From NCBI GenBank assembly GCA_902491215.1, contig CABUGV010000018.1:6583-70582 (forward strand): a stretch of DNA of 64,000 nt, read 5' to 3'. Both the position numbers and the translations under genes were made by a program. This DNA is from 43-108 sp001915545. GTDB lineage: Bacteria; Bacteroidota; Bacteroidia; Bacteroidales; Bacteroidaceae. The notes beneath the pieces are model-generated. The model did no database searches and was not told the DNA's origin. It saw only the letters and a program-made list of their open reading frames with translations. Shown one piece after another: positions 1 through 8,193 of the stretch (within the stretch, counting starts at the first letter, position 1; every line of letters starts with the position of its first letter).

Positions 1-746
1 CCGAGTTTTGAAGAAAAACGGAAAGCAACTTCTTTCTCAACATCAGCATCAGGTGCCAAAGTAAATGTTTCGACAACAGACTCCTGCTCCGTCTTTCCGG
101 TGAAAAGCTGCATCAATGCCTTTTCCTGCTCATCGAGCGACTGCAGAACAATCTGCAGCGAATTGCCGTCCTTTGGCATTGCATCAGCCTCACCGCGTGT
201 GATGCTGTTCTTGCTTTCGCGTACTGCATAAATCTCGCCGGCGGTCAGTTCCGCCATCTTCGATCTGGAATTGGCAGACAATATTTCTTCTGTAAGATAC
301 TTTCTTCCACTGAGCTTGTTAACAACCGGTGCAGGAACCTCAACAGCATCAGATGCCACATTCGCCTCTGCATTTATACCTTTGATCAGTCCCTCGTCAG
401 AGAGTCTCACAAATGGAGCAATAGACTTGTCCTTCAGTTTAATGGTATAAACCTTATTCATGTCGGGCACTCCGTATGTAGAAACCTTTATAGACTTGAT
501 TTCCCATTTCACCTCAGCCTCTGTCTTAACATTGTTAAGATGCAGATAGCGCTCAGCATATCTGCCGAACTCACCAGGAGTGAATGTAGTCTTGGTCGCA
601 ACGACCTGAATCTTCAAAGCTGTTTTAGGAAGGGCATAATTGACGCCCTCTGCTACAACACCGGGATTGAATTTTTCCACTTTTGTCTGGGCTTCAATTC
701 CAGAAAACGAAGCCAGCAGAGCCAAGAAAAAATATACTCTCTTCAT
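1..746 (-). CDS. DUF4831 family secreted protein, 3' part cut by window edge
   Basis: The reading frame runs on the minus strand from ATG at 744-746 and is still open at position 1, giving about 248 residues. The N-terminus (MKRVYFFLALLASFSGIEAQ) is a clear Sec signal peptide, so the product is exported. The mature part starts TKVEKFNPGVVAEGVNYALP and contains the segment TPGEFGRYAERYLHL; from memory of the family this matches DUF4831, a Bacteroidetes-restricted family of unknown function. No catalytic motif is visible. It lies 69 bp downstream of the NAD(P)HX repair gene on the same strand and could be co-transcribed with it. The family call is by recall; the function is unknown. Confidence 0.8.
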   Translation of the reverse strand, partial: MKRVYFFLALLASFSGIEAQTKVEKFNPGVVAEGVNYALPKTALKIQVVATKTTFTPGEFGRYAERYLHLNNVKTEAEVKWEIKSIKVSTYGVPDMNKVYTIKLKDKSIAPFVRLSDEGLIKGINAEANVASDAVEVPAPVVNKLSGRKYLTEEILSANSRSKMAELTAGEIYAVRESKNSITRGEADAMPKDGNSLQIVLQSLDEQEKALMQLFTGKTEQESVVETFTLAPDADVEKEVAFRFSSKL

Positions 747-815
747 TATAAGATAAAAAGTAAATTACTACAAATCAACATCTGCAAGAATGCACATTGA
801 AATACACTCTCGCAA

Positions 816-2330
816 TTAATGATTTCTCAACATTCTGTAAGCCTTAGGGATGCACTCAACGATATCGCTGGCCATAACTCCTTCTTCCGACAGTTCTTCA
901 GCCGCAATATCTCCGGCCAGGCCATGCAGATATACTCCAAGACGGCATGCGTCTTCCTGAGAATAATCCTGAGCAAGCAATGACAGAATAATGCCTGTAA
1001 GCACATCACCGCTTCCGGCTGTAGCCATACCAGGATTACCTGTAGTATTGAAATAGCACTTGCCTTCAGGTGTCACAACGATTGAGTATGCACCCTTAAT
1101 GATGATGTATATCTGCTGATGCACAGCCAATTCGCGCGTACGTTCGAGTTCCTCAAAACTATTTCGCGTTGTACTTATCAGTCCAAACAATTCCTTCTTA
1201 TGAGGCGTCAGAATAGACTTCTTTGGAAGCTGCTGTATCCAACCTCTATGCGAACCGAGAATATTCAGACCGTCAGCATCAATCACGATAGGCGATTTTG
1301 TCAGCCTTATCTGTTCGATGAACGCCTGCACCGTGTCCGAAGAAGTTCCTATGCCTGGACCTATACCAAGCGCATCGAAACCTCCTGCATCAAAAGGTGT
1401 GGAGAAGCAATCGCTGTTCGGATCTATATGAAGCACTGCTTCTGGCACTGTTGTCTGAAGAATGCTCACATTATAAAATGGAGTATGCACAGTCAATTTG
1501 CCTGCACCGGCACGCATGCATGCTCTCGACGCCAATATTGCAGCACCGGCCATAGCCGAACGTCCTGCAACGAGTGCGGCGTGCCCCATGCTTCCCTTAT
1601 GTGCAAATTTTGATCTTTTCTTGAGCAACCGGGCCATTTCGTCGCGTTCTGTGACGAAATACGAGGTTGAAGTAGATGTGGTTTCCGGGTCTTTCACGCC
1701 GATATCCAGCACTTCCCATTCCCCGACATACTGCTCGTTGTCTGGAAAGAAAAACGCCAACTTAGGGAACTGGAACGTGAAGGTATAGTCAGCCCTCACC
1801 ACATGATTCATGAAATTATAAGAGTTGTCCTCACACATGAGGCCCGAAGGAACATCTATCGATACGACCGTTGAATGGGAAGAATTGATGTACTTCACAA
1901 CCGAAGCAAATCCTCCGTTCAAAGGACGCGATATACCAGTACCGAAAAGTCCGTCCACAACAAGATCGCCGCGATCAAGCGTAGGAGGGACAAATTGAGA
2001 AGTCACTTCTGTCATTTCCAATCCTGGACATTCAGCCAACCTCTCCTTATTCTTCTGACAATCAGGTGACAAACTTCCATTTATGTTGAAAAGGAATACC
2101 GAAACCTTGTAGCCCGACTGTGAAAGCATACGGGCTACAGCCAACGCATCACCGCCGTTGTTGCCCGAACCAGCAAAAATCTTAACAGGTGTATCCTTGC
2201 CCCAACGCTCCATAATCTTTGAAGCAAAGGCACTGGATGCACGCTCCATCAGTTCGATGGATTCCATAGACCCGCTCTCGATAGTGAAAGCATCGGCCTC
2301 TCTCATTTGTGCTGCTGATAAAATCTTCAT
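816..2330 (-). CDS. nnrD: Bifunctional NAD(P)H-hydrate epimerase / ADP-dependent NAD(P)H-hydrate dehydratase
   Basis: The 504-residue protein repairs damaged NADHX and NADPHX. The N-terminal YjeF_N (NnrE) domain epimerises the R and S forms and shows GSGNNGGDAL at residues 54-63 and VDGLFGTGISRPL further on. The C-terminal ribokinase-like NnrD domain dehydrates the S form using ADP and shows GIGPGIGTSSDT, VIDADGLN, a TPHKKE segment and GNPGMATAGSGDVLTG at about 430-447. I chose the ATG at 2328-2330 (MKILSAAQMREADAF) because family members begin this way; an upstream in-frame ATG at 2373-2375 would add 15 residues unlike the family. The gene is divergent from hpt, with a 100 bp shared promoter region. 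Confidence 0.95.
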   Translation of the reverse strand: MKILSAAQMREADAFTIESGSMESIELMERASSAFASKIMERWGKDTPVKIFAGSGNNGGDALAVARMLSQSGYKVSVFLFNINGSLSPDCQKNKERLAECPGLEMTEVTSQFVPPTLDRGDLVVDGLFGTGISRPLNGGFASVVKYINSSHSTVVSIDVPSGLMCEDNSYNFMNHVVRADYTFTFQFPKLAFFFPDNEQYVGEWEVLDIGVKDPETTSTSTSYFVTERDEMARLLKKRSKFAHKGSMGHAALVAGRSAMAGAAILASRACMRAGAGKLTVHTPFYNVSILQTTVPEAVLHIDPNSDCFSTPFDAGGFDALGIGPGIGTSSDTVQAFIEQIRLTKSPIVIDADGLNILGSHRGWIQQLPKKSILTPHKKELFGLISTTRNSFEELERTRELAVHQQIYIIIKGAYSIVVTPEGKCYFNTTGNPGMATAGSGDVLTGIILSLLAQDYSQEDACRLGVYLHGLAGDIAAEELSEEGVMASDIVECIPKAYRMLRNH

Positions 2331-2384
2331 GTTGCAAAAATAACAAAACGAACCCATTATTATGCCAAACTCCATACAAAACCG

Positions 2385-2392
2385 TATATTTG
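2385..2392 (+). promoter_or_regulatory. -7 promoter element of hpt-adk
   Basis: TATATTTG matches the Bacteroidetes -7 consensus TAnnTTTG and lies 38 bp before the hpt start. No TTTG -33 element is present at the expected distance, so the match is partial. Confidence 0.5.
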
Positions 2393-2430
2393 CACGGTTT
2401 TTTTCACATTATTGACGTCTTTACAATAGA

Positions 2431-2967
2431 ATGATCAGAATTAAAGACAAAAGTTTCATCCTGTCCATTACGGATGAAACCATACAAGAAAAAGTTAAGA
2501 CTGTGGCTCAGAACATAAGCCACGATTTCTGTGGCGAACAGCCGGTAATGATCTGCATTCTCAACGGAGCATTCATGTTCGCCGCCGACCTCGTGCGTTA
2601 TCTGACAATACAGCCGGACATCATTTTTGCCAAATTCGCCTCATACGAAGGAATCGACACTACAGGAAACGTCAAAGAACTTATTGGTGTCAATGCCGAT
2701 CTCAAAGGACGCAAGGTAATCATTGTGGAAGATATTGTAGACACCGGCACCACCCTCAAACATATTCAGAAAGAACTGCAAGGCAGAGGAGCAATCGAGG
2801 TCAAAACCGCATCACTGCTTGTAAAGCCAGGCAAGCTGAAAGAGGATGTGAAAGTGGACTACTGCGCAATGGAAATACCCGACGACTTCATTGTAGGCTA
2901 CGGCATGGACTACGACGGACTTGGGCGCAACCTGAAAGACATATATACGGTTGAAGAAGACCAATGA
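2431..2967 (+). CDS. hpt: Hypoxanthine phosphoribosyltransferase
   Basis: The 178-residue protein is the usual length for bacterial HPRT, which transfers phosphoribose from PRPP to hypoxanthine or guanine in purine salvage. The PRPP-binding signature VIIVEDIVDTGTTL lies at about residues 96-109, and the conserved N-terminal region with ILNGAFMFAADLVR is present. It is followed after 58 bp by adk on the same strand. This hpt-adk pairing is familiar in Bacteroides-type genomes and links base salvage with nucleotide phosphorylation. The start is supported by the -7 element 38 bp upstream. Confidence 0.96.
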   Translation: MIRIKDKSFILSITDETIQEKVKTVAQNISHDFCGEQPVMICILNGAFMFAADLVRYLTIQPDIIFAKFASYEGIDTTGNVKELIGVNADLKGRKVIIVEDIVDTGTTLKHIQKELQGRGAIEVKTASLLVKPGKLKEDVKVDYCAMEIPDDFIVGYGMDYDGLGRNLKDIYTVEEDQ

Positions 2968-3025
2968 AGAGAATAATGTTTATACAACATAAATATAATT
3001 AATCACAAAAAACAACGACAAAATA

Positions 3026-3601
3026 ATGAAGAACATCATCATTTTCGGTGCCCCAGGCTCAGGCAAAGGCACATACAGCGACGAAATCGTCAGCAAGTAC
3101 GGAATGGGACACATCTCTACAGGAGACGTGCTCAGAGGTGAAATCAAGAACGGCACAGAGCTCGGAAAGATAGCTAAAGGCTACATCGACAACGGACAGC
3201 TCATTCCTGACGAACTCATGATCGACATCCTCGCTAAGACATACGATGCACAGACTCCAGGAAAAGGTGTGATTTTCGACGGATTCCCACGTACAATCGC
3301 ACAGGCAGAGGCTCTCAAGAAGATGCTCGCAGAGCGCAACACAGACATGGGCATGATGATTGAACTCGTTGTTGACGAGGAAACTCTCATGGCTAGACTT
3401 CTCAACAGAGCTAAGGAACAGGGACGTGCTGACGACAACGAAGAGACAATCAAGAAGCGTTTCGAAGTGTACAGAAATCAGACTGCTCCACTTTCTGACT
3501 GGTTCGAGAAGGAAGGACTCCGCCACACATTCACTTGGAAGGGTTCAAAGGAACAGATGCTTGAAGACATCTTCAATGCTATCGATGCTGAAAACAAATA
3601 A
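3026..3601 (+). CDS. adk: Adenylate kinase, short-LID form
   Basis: The 191-residue cytoplasmic enzyme interconverts ATP, AMP and ADP. The P-loop GAPGSGKGT is at residues 8-16, followed by the AMP-site segment HISTGDVLR and the DGFPRT motif. The LID region is short and has no zinc-binding cysteines, consistent with the length being under 195 residues. The gene follows hpt by 58 bp, and a strong intrinsic terminator lies 87 bp past its stop, so hpt-adk is probably a closed two-gene unit. Confidence 0.97.
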   Translation: MKNIIIFGAPGSGKGTYSDEIVSKYGMGHISTGDVLRGEIKNGTELGKIAKGYIDNGQLIPDELMIDILAKTYDAQTPGKGVIFDGFPRTIAQAEALKKMLAERNTDMGMMIELVVDEETLMARLLNRAKEQGRADDNEETIKKRFEVYRNQTAPLSDWFEKEGLRHTFTWKGSKEQMLEDIFNAIDAENK

Positions 3602-3688
3602 AGCATCTGAACTGATTGAAAAATCAAAAGGTCTGATGAAACTCAATTCGGACCTTACAACACTTTGAGGCCAAGTCCTTAAGATACG

Positions 3689-3732
3689 AAGCGTGCATAA
3701 TGGACAAACATTGTCCATACGCACGCTTTTTT
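3689..3732 (+). terminator. Intrinsic terminator after adk
   Basis: A long stem pairs AAGCGTGC with GCACGCTT and the inner ATGGACAA with TTGTCCAT around a two-base loop, and is followed by a run of six T. It closes the hpt-adk unit before the Crp-type regulator. Confidence 0.85.
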
Positions 3733-3760
3733 CAATCCACCTTCCGCACCACTGGAAATC

Positions 3761-4345
3761 ATGAAAAACAATCTAAACGAATATCGGCTCACAGACATCG
3801 ACCTGTCAGCTCTTCGCGACTTCATCATCAGTCAAGGCACTACAAGAATCATACAGAAGAAGGAATATCTTCTTCAGCAGGGCGACATGTGCAGACATGT
3901 AGGGTACATATCAGAAGGCATGTTCCGATACAAAAGGCTTGACAGCAACGGAGACGAACACATCACCGGTTACAGTCTCGAAGGTGACCTTGTCGGCGAA
4001 TACAGTTCATGTCTCTGCGGACGTCCGTCGCTCAGCAGTATACAGGCCATAAAAGACAGCCGTGTACATCTCATCACATATACGGAACTCGAACAGTTCT
4101 GGAACTCCTCGCCCGAGAATCAGCGCATCGGAAGAATCCTTGCCGAACAGCTCTTCGCCATGACATACCGAAGGCTTACAGACTCATACTGCTGCACGGC
4201 TGAGGAAAGATACATAGACTTCATGAACAGATATCCGGACCTTAAGGAACTCATTCCACTGAAAGAAATTGCATCATTTATCGGCGTCACACCAGAGACC
4301 GTCAGCGCAATACGCAAGAAACTGCTCAAGACCGACAAATCTTGA
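3761..4345 (+). CDS. Crp/Fnr-family transcriptional regulator
   Basis: The 194-residue protein has an N-terminal cyclic-nucleotide-binding-like beta barrel (about residues 15-120; KKEYLLQQGDMCRHVGYISEG) and a C-terminal winged helix with a recognition-helix segment IASFIGVTPETVSAIRKKL at about 168-186. No cysteine cluster for an iron-sulfur centre is seen at the N-terminus, so an oxygen-sensing Fnr role is not supported. The effector is unknown. It lies 70 bp before a short-chain dehydrogenase on the same strand, with no terminator between them, so the two are probably co-transcribed and perhaps functionally linked. Confidence 0.88.
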   Translation: MKNNLNEYRLTDIDLSALRDFIISQGTTRIIQKKEYLLQQGDMCRHVGYISEGMFRYKRLDSNGDEHITGYSLEGDLVGEYSSCLCGRPSLSSIQAIKDSRVHLITYTELEQFWNSSPENQRIGRILAEQLFAMTYRRLTDSYCCTAEERYIDFMNRYPDLKELIPLKEIASFIGVTPETVSAIRKKLLKTDKS

Positions 4346-4415
4346 AATATTTAAAGAAAAATGCCGATTCACAGGTATACCTTTGCTCCACTAAACAAAA
4401 AAGGCAGAATATCAA

Positions 4416-5132
4416 ATGGAAAAAGTAATCATCATCGGAGCATCATCGGGTATTGGAAGAGAGGTCGCCCTGCTCTACTCGGAAACAGAAGCAAGAATCG
4501 GCATAATGGGAAGAAGGGAAAACAAGCTCAAGGAACTGGCATCCAGTGCACCGGACAAATTCATAGCCAAAGCATGCGATATATCGGACACGACAAGCAC
4601 AGAACATGCTTTGACAGAGCTGACCGAAAAGCTGGGCGGTATGGACACAATCATTGTAAGCGCAGGCACTGGAGAACTGAACGATGCTCTGGAATATAGT
4701 CCTGAAGCAAGAACCATAGCAACGAACATTGTCGGATGGACGTACATAATAGACTGGAGCGTAAGACACTTCATAAAGCAGGGCTACGGTCATCTGGCAG
4801 TCATCACTTCGGTCGGAGGCCTGAGGGGCAACGGCACCGCACCTGCATACAATGCCTCAAAAGCTTACCAGATAAACTACACAGAGGGAATCAGACAAAA
4901 AATCTTCAAGTTGAAACTTCCCATATACATAACCGACATCCGACCGGGATTTGTAGACACAGCCATGGCAAAAGGCGAAGGTCTCTTCTGGATTGCTCCA
5001 GTTGAAACTGCAGGAAAACAAATATTCCGAGCCATGAAAAACAAGAAAAAGACCATCTACATCACCAAACGCTGGAAACTGATAGCATTCATTCTGAAAG
5101 CAGTTCCTTCATTCTTATATTGCAGAATCTAA
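4416..5132 (+). CDS. Short-chain dehydrogenase/reductase (SDR)
   Basis: The 238-residue protein is a classical SDR. The cofactor motif GASSGIG is at residues 8-14, a catalytic serine candidate follows in ITSVGG at about 132, and the catalytic YNASK is at 145-149. The substrate cannot be read from sequence. Arg-rich residues after the second strand (GRRENK) favour NADP(H) over NAD(H), as an inference. It is downstream of the Crp/Fnr regulator and is followed by the 700 bp non-coding block that holds repeat element A. Confidence 0.92.
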   Translation: MEKVIIIGASSGIGREVALLYSETEARIGIMGRRENKLKELASSAPDKFIAKACDISDTTSTEHALTELTEKLGGMDTIIVSAGTGELNDALEYSPEARTIATNIVGWTYIIDWSVRHFIKQGYGHLAVITSVGGLRGNGTAPAYNASKAYQINYTEGIRQKIFKLKLPIYITDIRPGFVDTAMAKGEGLFWIAPVETAGKQIFRAMKNKKKTIYITKRWKLIAFILKAVPSFLYCRI

Positions 5133-5187
5133 TCATACATAAGAAACATAAGTGAAAAAACGTACATAAGCCTCTAACAGAAAATCT

Positions 5188-5243
5188 GCGAGGGCTCACA
5201 GCAAAGAACATACGCGCTCGAAATTTTTGCCGTGAGCCCTCGC
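5188..5243 (+). repeat. 56 bp palindromic intergenic element, copy A
   Basis: GCGAGGGCTC at 5188-5197 and its exact reverse complement GAGCCCTCGC at 5234-5243 flank a conserved core TACGCGCTCGAAAT at 5211-5224. The spacers are 13 and 9 bp. Counting flanking bases, the arms extend to a perfect 13 bp stem. Copies B (22859-22914) and C (52843-52898, opposite strand) keep the same 10-13-14-9-10 layout although their spacer sequences differ. The hairpin starts 55 bp past the SDR stop, so it might also serve that transcript as a 3' structure. Confidence 0.85.
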
Positions 5244-5394
5244 AATTATGCCTGCACAGATGTACAGACACAGAATAAGAGAACAAACAAATACATGAAA
5301 GCTGACAGGATACACAAACATGTTTATGTATGGCAAACAATAGTTCCATGTGACCGTAAATCCCTATCAGACTGAAAAAAAAACAGAAGAAACT

Positions 5395-5426
5395 ATTGAC
5401 AAAACAGATTTCAGTAGATATATTTG
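5395..5426 (+). promoter_or_regulatory. Promoter of the ATPase leader RNA
   Basis: ATTG at 5395-5398 (one mismatch to TTTG) is followed after 20 bp by TATATTTG at 5419-5426, a good Bacteroidetes promoter. The predicted start is near 5430, and the first transcribed bases can form a GGCATG...CATGCC hairpin (5429-5449). It lies about 400 bp upstream of the AAA+ ATPase start. No better promoter is visible closer to that gene. Confidence 0.65.
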
Positions 5427-5497
5427 CAGGCATGAAGGCTTCGCATGCCGAATTATTGAAGTACGAAGCAACATAACATAAAACAACAAAAAACATT

Positions 5498-5554
5498 ATG
5501 TCAAAGAAGTTCAACAACAGATTCTTAGGATTTGCCCCACCGCAGTTGCGGTGA
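5498..5554 (+). CDS. 18-residue small ORF in the ATPase leader
   Basis: ATG at 5498 opens a frame encoding MSKKFNNRFLGFAPPQLR, ending in TGA at 5552-5554. It lies about 70 bp after the predicted transcription start and is preceded by an A-rich stretch typical of Bacteroidetes translation initiation. The last codons form a perfect hairpin (CACCGC, loop AGTT, GCGGTG, 5538-5553) that reaches into the stop codon. The di-proline near the C-terminus is a feature that slows ribosomes. It could be a leader peptide, a secreted signal or a chance ORF; only the context argues for translation. Confidence 0.4.
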   Translation: MSKKFNNRFLGFAPPQLR

Positions 5555-5560
5555 ATGTAA

Positions 5561-5635
5561 GGCAGATGAACGTGGTGCGCAGTTTTGTATACGCAACGGA
5601 AAAACAGCTCCACACAAATCTGCCGGATACACTTT
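5561..5635 (+). ncRNA. Possible structured leader RNA segment
   Basis: Downstream of the small ORF, GGCAGAT and ATCTGCC form a closing 7 bp stem. Inside it GTGG pairs with CCAC, and GCG pairs with CGC around a loop. Together with the two hairpins at 5716-5793 this suggests a folded 5' leader. No known riboswitch or RNA family was recognised. Confidence 0.35.
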
Positions 5636-5715
5636 CGGGCAAATGTAAATGAAGAATCTATGCTGCAGAATTATCTGTGGCCGTAGGTGTTGTGTTCTTT
5701 GACATTTGAGTTTTT

Positions 5716-5755
5716 CACTCCAGCTTCAGATGGGAAGCCGGAGTTATTCTTTTTG
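5716..5755 (+). terminator. First terminator-like hairpin in ATPase leader
   Basis: ACTCC-A-GCTTC pairs with GAAGC-C-GGAGT around a six-base loop, and is followed by TATTCTTTTT. It is positioned to attenuate transcription from the promoter at 5395-5426 before the ATPase gene. Confidence 0.6.
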
Positions 5756-5759
5756 CTAT

Positions 5760-5793
5760 GCTTTCCCCCGCAGTAGAGGAAAGCTGATTTTTT
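5760..5793 (+). terminator. Second terminator-like hairpin in ATPase leader
   Basis: GCTTTCC at 5760-5766 pairs with GGAAAGC at 5778-5784, followed by TGA and six T. This is a good intrinsic terminator only 40 bp before the ATPase start. Either a short RNA ends here or expression of the ATPase depends on read-through. Confidence 0.65.
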
Positions 5794-5832
5794 ATACTAA
5801 AATCTAAATCACAATCAAACATTTGTTGTTTT

Positions 5833-7746
5833 ATGAAAAATAATCATGTTTTACGCATTATGCGTGCCTCAGAAGAAAATACTTGTACACAGGAATTTGT
5901 AGACTACACGATGAGAGCCGAAATAAGGTTCTCGAGTTACGTATATTTCGTTAAGGAGATTTCAATCTTCGTTTACGACGCACACAGACAGCTTGCAGGG
6001 AAAAGCACTCTGCAAGTGAGGAAGAATCAGAAAAAAGTGAAAGTGTGCCAGTTCGAAATAGCAACAGACCATGTATGGGAAGAAGGCAGATACATGGTGC
6101 ACATCATGTGCAACGGTATATACAGATGGCTGGCTGAAATCAACATCGGCGATGAGTGCTGCGACGGAGGCAGTTATGCAAGAGCTGAAATGAAAAATTT
6201 CAGCGAATATGGTGCCGAGAAACTTTTCGCAGAAGAACTAAGACACAAATCGTGGTGGACAAGATTGAAAAGCGAAAGGGTGAGCACACGTCTGGCCGGA
6301 GAACTGGTGGAAAAGCTCTATATACAGAGATGCTTGGTTGAAGACGGTGCATGCAGCCAGACTCCTCACATGATTGTAAGCGGAAAGAAATACGATGCCA
6401 TATTTTTTGCAATGTTCATTTTATCCGCTTATGTGACGGACGACAACATAAAGGCCCGCTTCAGATTGTCTCTTGATGATCTGATACACGGCATAGTCAG
6501 CCTGGACGAACTTACGGTGCAGATACAGACGCACAAAGTGGTGGCTATGGCTATAACCAAGGCTGAATACAACGACAATCTGGTATCGAAGCTGGATGAA
6601 CTAGCCGGCATTATAAATAACGGTGATTTCAACAATTCAACATTCATTTTCTACGGTGAGACTGAAAATATAGTTGATTTCAGAAGCAACTGCAAAGCCA
6701 TCGATGAACTTTTAGGAGACGCTAACACGTTCTGCACAACAGACAGTGAAACGTATGCCGACAGCGTAGAAGACGAAGATTTCAAACTCTTTGAAGAAAC
6801 GTTTGAGGAATACAAATCTGATTGCACGCCTGAAATCAAGGAAGAAAACGTTGACAACGGTATGCATGCAGAAACAGAACTGCAGAAACTGATTGGTCTG
6901 GAAAAGCTGAAAAACGGAATACACGAAGCACGCATGCAGGCTCTTTTTCAGAAAGAAAGGCGCATGCTATGCCTGGAAAGTTTGACTGACAACAGGCATC
7001 ACATGCTCTTCATGGGAGGACCGGGGACTGGAAAAACTACTGTTGCAAGACTTGTCGGAAAGATGTACCACAGCATGGGACTGCTCAGCAAAGGTCATAC
7101 TGTCGAAACAGACCGCACAAAACTTTTAGGCAAGTTCATAGGACATACGGAAGACAACATGAAAGAAATCATTGAGAAGGCACGTGGAGGCGTGCTGTTC
7201 ATTGATGAAGCATATACTCTGATTGACAGTGGCGATGACTCCAACGACTTCGGCAAGGAGGTGCTGAATTCTCTGCTGACTGTTCTGTCAGAACCCAATC
7301 CTGACATGATAGTAATATTGGCCGGATATGAGGACAAGATGATGAATCTGTTGAAGTTCAATCAGGGACTGAAAGACAGATTTCCGCTTTGCTTCCGTTT
7401 CGAGCATTACACAAAGCAGGAACTTATGGAAATATGCCATGCAATACTGAAAGAACGCAATTTCATATTGACCAAAGAGGCTGAAAGAAGAATAGAAAAC
7501 ATTATAGAGAAAGCTGTGGCACAACGCGACAGATACTTCGGAAACGGAAGGTGGATTCACAATCTGATAGAACACGGAGTAATAAAAAGCATGGCCAAAC
7601 GTGTTATGTCGACTCCGCACAATCCATACGACAGCCACCTGCTTTGCACAATTGAGGAAAGTGATGTAATAGACACAGAACTCAACTATATCGGATGCAG
7701 CACAGTGAGCATTGCACCTCCTAGACACATTGGATTCACGGCTTGA
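5833..7746 (+). CDS. AAA+ ATPase, CbbX/SpoVK-like, with unassigned N-terminal region
   Basis: The 637-residue cytoplasmic protein ends in one AAA+ module. Walker A is GGPGTGKTT at about residues 395-403, Walker B is GGVLFIDEAYTL at about 453-464, and the arginine-finger region LKDRFPL is at about 513. The pattern matches the CbbX/SpoVK/EccA group, remodelling ATPases that act on protein partners. The first 110 residues (beta-rich, rich in aromatic residues) and a middle region of about 240 residues containing an acidic stretch are not recognised. No signal peptide or membrane segment is seen. The gene stands alone, behind a long leader with two terminator-like hairpins, so conditional expression is likely. 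The target is unknown. Confidence 0.85.
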   Translation: MKNNHVLRIMRASEENTCTQEFVDYTMRAEIRFSSYVYFVKEISIFVYDAHRQLAGKSTLQVRKNQKKVKVCQFEIATDHVWEEGRYMVHIMCNGIYRWLAEINIGDECCDGGSYARAEMKNFSEYGAEKLFAEELRHKSWWTRLKSERVSTRLAGELVEKLYIQRCLVEDGACSQTPHMIVSGKKYDAIFFAMFILSAYVTDDNIKARFRLSLDDLIHGIVSLDELTVQIQTHKVVAMAITKAEYNDNLVSKLDELAGIINNGDFNNSTFIFYGETENIVDFRSNCKAIDELLGDANTFCTTDSETYADSVEDEDFKLFEETFEEYKSDCTPEIKEENVDNGMHAETELQKLIGLEKLKNGIHEARMQALFQKERRMLCLESLTDNRHHMLFMGGPGTGKTTVARLVGKMYHSMGLLSKGHTVETDRTKLLGKFIGHTEDNMKEIIEKARGGVLFIDEAYTLIDSGDDSNDFGKEVLNSLLTVLSEPNPDMIVILAGYEDKMMNLLKFNQGLKDRFPLCFRFEHYTKQELMEICHAILKERNFILTKEAERRIENIIEKAVAQRDRYFGNGRWIHNLIEHGVIKSMAKRVMSTPHNPYDSHLLCTIEESDVIDTELNYIGCSTVSIAPPRHIGFTA

Positions 7747-7781
7747 AAATGGCGATTAGAGAAATGCAAACAACAAGAAAA

Positions 7782-7815
7782 GGGATGGTGGCTGATATAC
7801 TAATGCCACCATCCC
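7782..7815 (-). terminator. Bidirectional hairpin between convergent genes
   Basis: GGGATGGTGGC at 7782-7792 and GCCACCATCCC at 7805-7815 form a perfect 11 bp stem. Read on the minus strand it is followed by CTTTTCTTG, so it best fits the end of the leftward operon; it may also end the ATPase transcript. Confidence 0.7.
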
Positions 7816-7896
7816 TGCATATTTCTAAATTCGTAAAATTTCACTCAAAAGTGAATATGGAAGTTTCCAAGAAACATCTGTATATTCACGGCAAAA

Positions 7897-8145
7897 TCAG
7901 ATGCTGTATTCGGCCAAAATCTGAAGAGCCTTGTCATATATTGTAGTATCGTCAATACAGCACAGTCCGCCGTTTGGACCGGCTTCAAGATGAAGACCTG
8001 TACTCAAGCCTTCATCAAAATTGGTTCCACCGAAATAGTTGCGCACCGTATCTACATCCACGTTGAGCTCCTCGGCAATCCTGTGCATTGCGCCGTCAGG
8101 AAGTGCAGCCTTAAGCTCACGAAGTTCATTAAACGTAATAATCAT
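7897..8145 (-). CDS. Small DNA-binding-like protein of Bacteroidetes
   Basis: The 82-residue protein contains a helix-turn-helix-like segment, MHRIAEELNVDVDTVRNYFGG at about residues 20-40, followed by a Gly-rich region and LCCIDDTTIYDKALQIL. From memory, closely similar short proteins are widespread in Bacteroides and annotated only as DNA-binding. The target is unknown. It is the last gene of the leftward run that begins with moxR, 48 bp after the PAP2 gene, and the hairpin at 7782-7815 follows. Confidence 0.8.
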   Translation of the reverse strand: MIITFNELRELKAALPDGAMHRIAEELNVDVDTVRNYFGGTNFDEGLSTGLHLEAGPNGGLCCIDDTTIYDKALQILAEYSI

Positions 8146-8193
8146 AAGAAAATACCTAAAAGTTGAAGACGCTTCTGCTTCTTAACCTGCATG

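Noticed and set aside
5188..5243. Repeat A as an integron attC site or CRISPR repeat
   Set aside because: The attC core sites are absent and copies are single and far apart rather than arrayed with spacers.
5089..5613. Minus-strand frame of 174 codons over the SDR end, repeat A and the leader region
   Set aside because: It crosses the SDR 3' end, a palindromic repeat, a promoter and a small ORF; the predicted protein is a Cys/Phe-rich sequence with no recognisable domain.
5430..5793. Leader RNA as tmRNA, RNase P RNA or SRP RNA
   Set aside because: None of the conserved core sequences of these RNAs was found.
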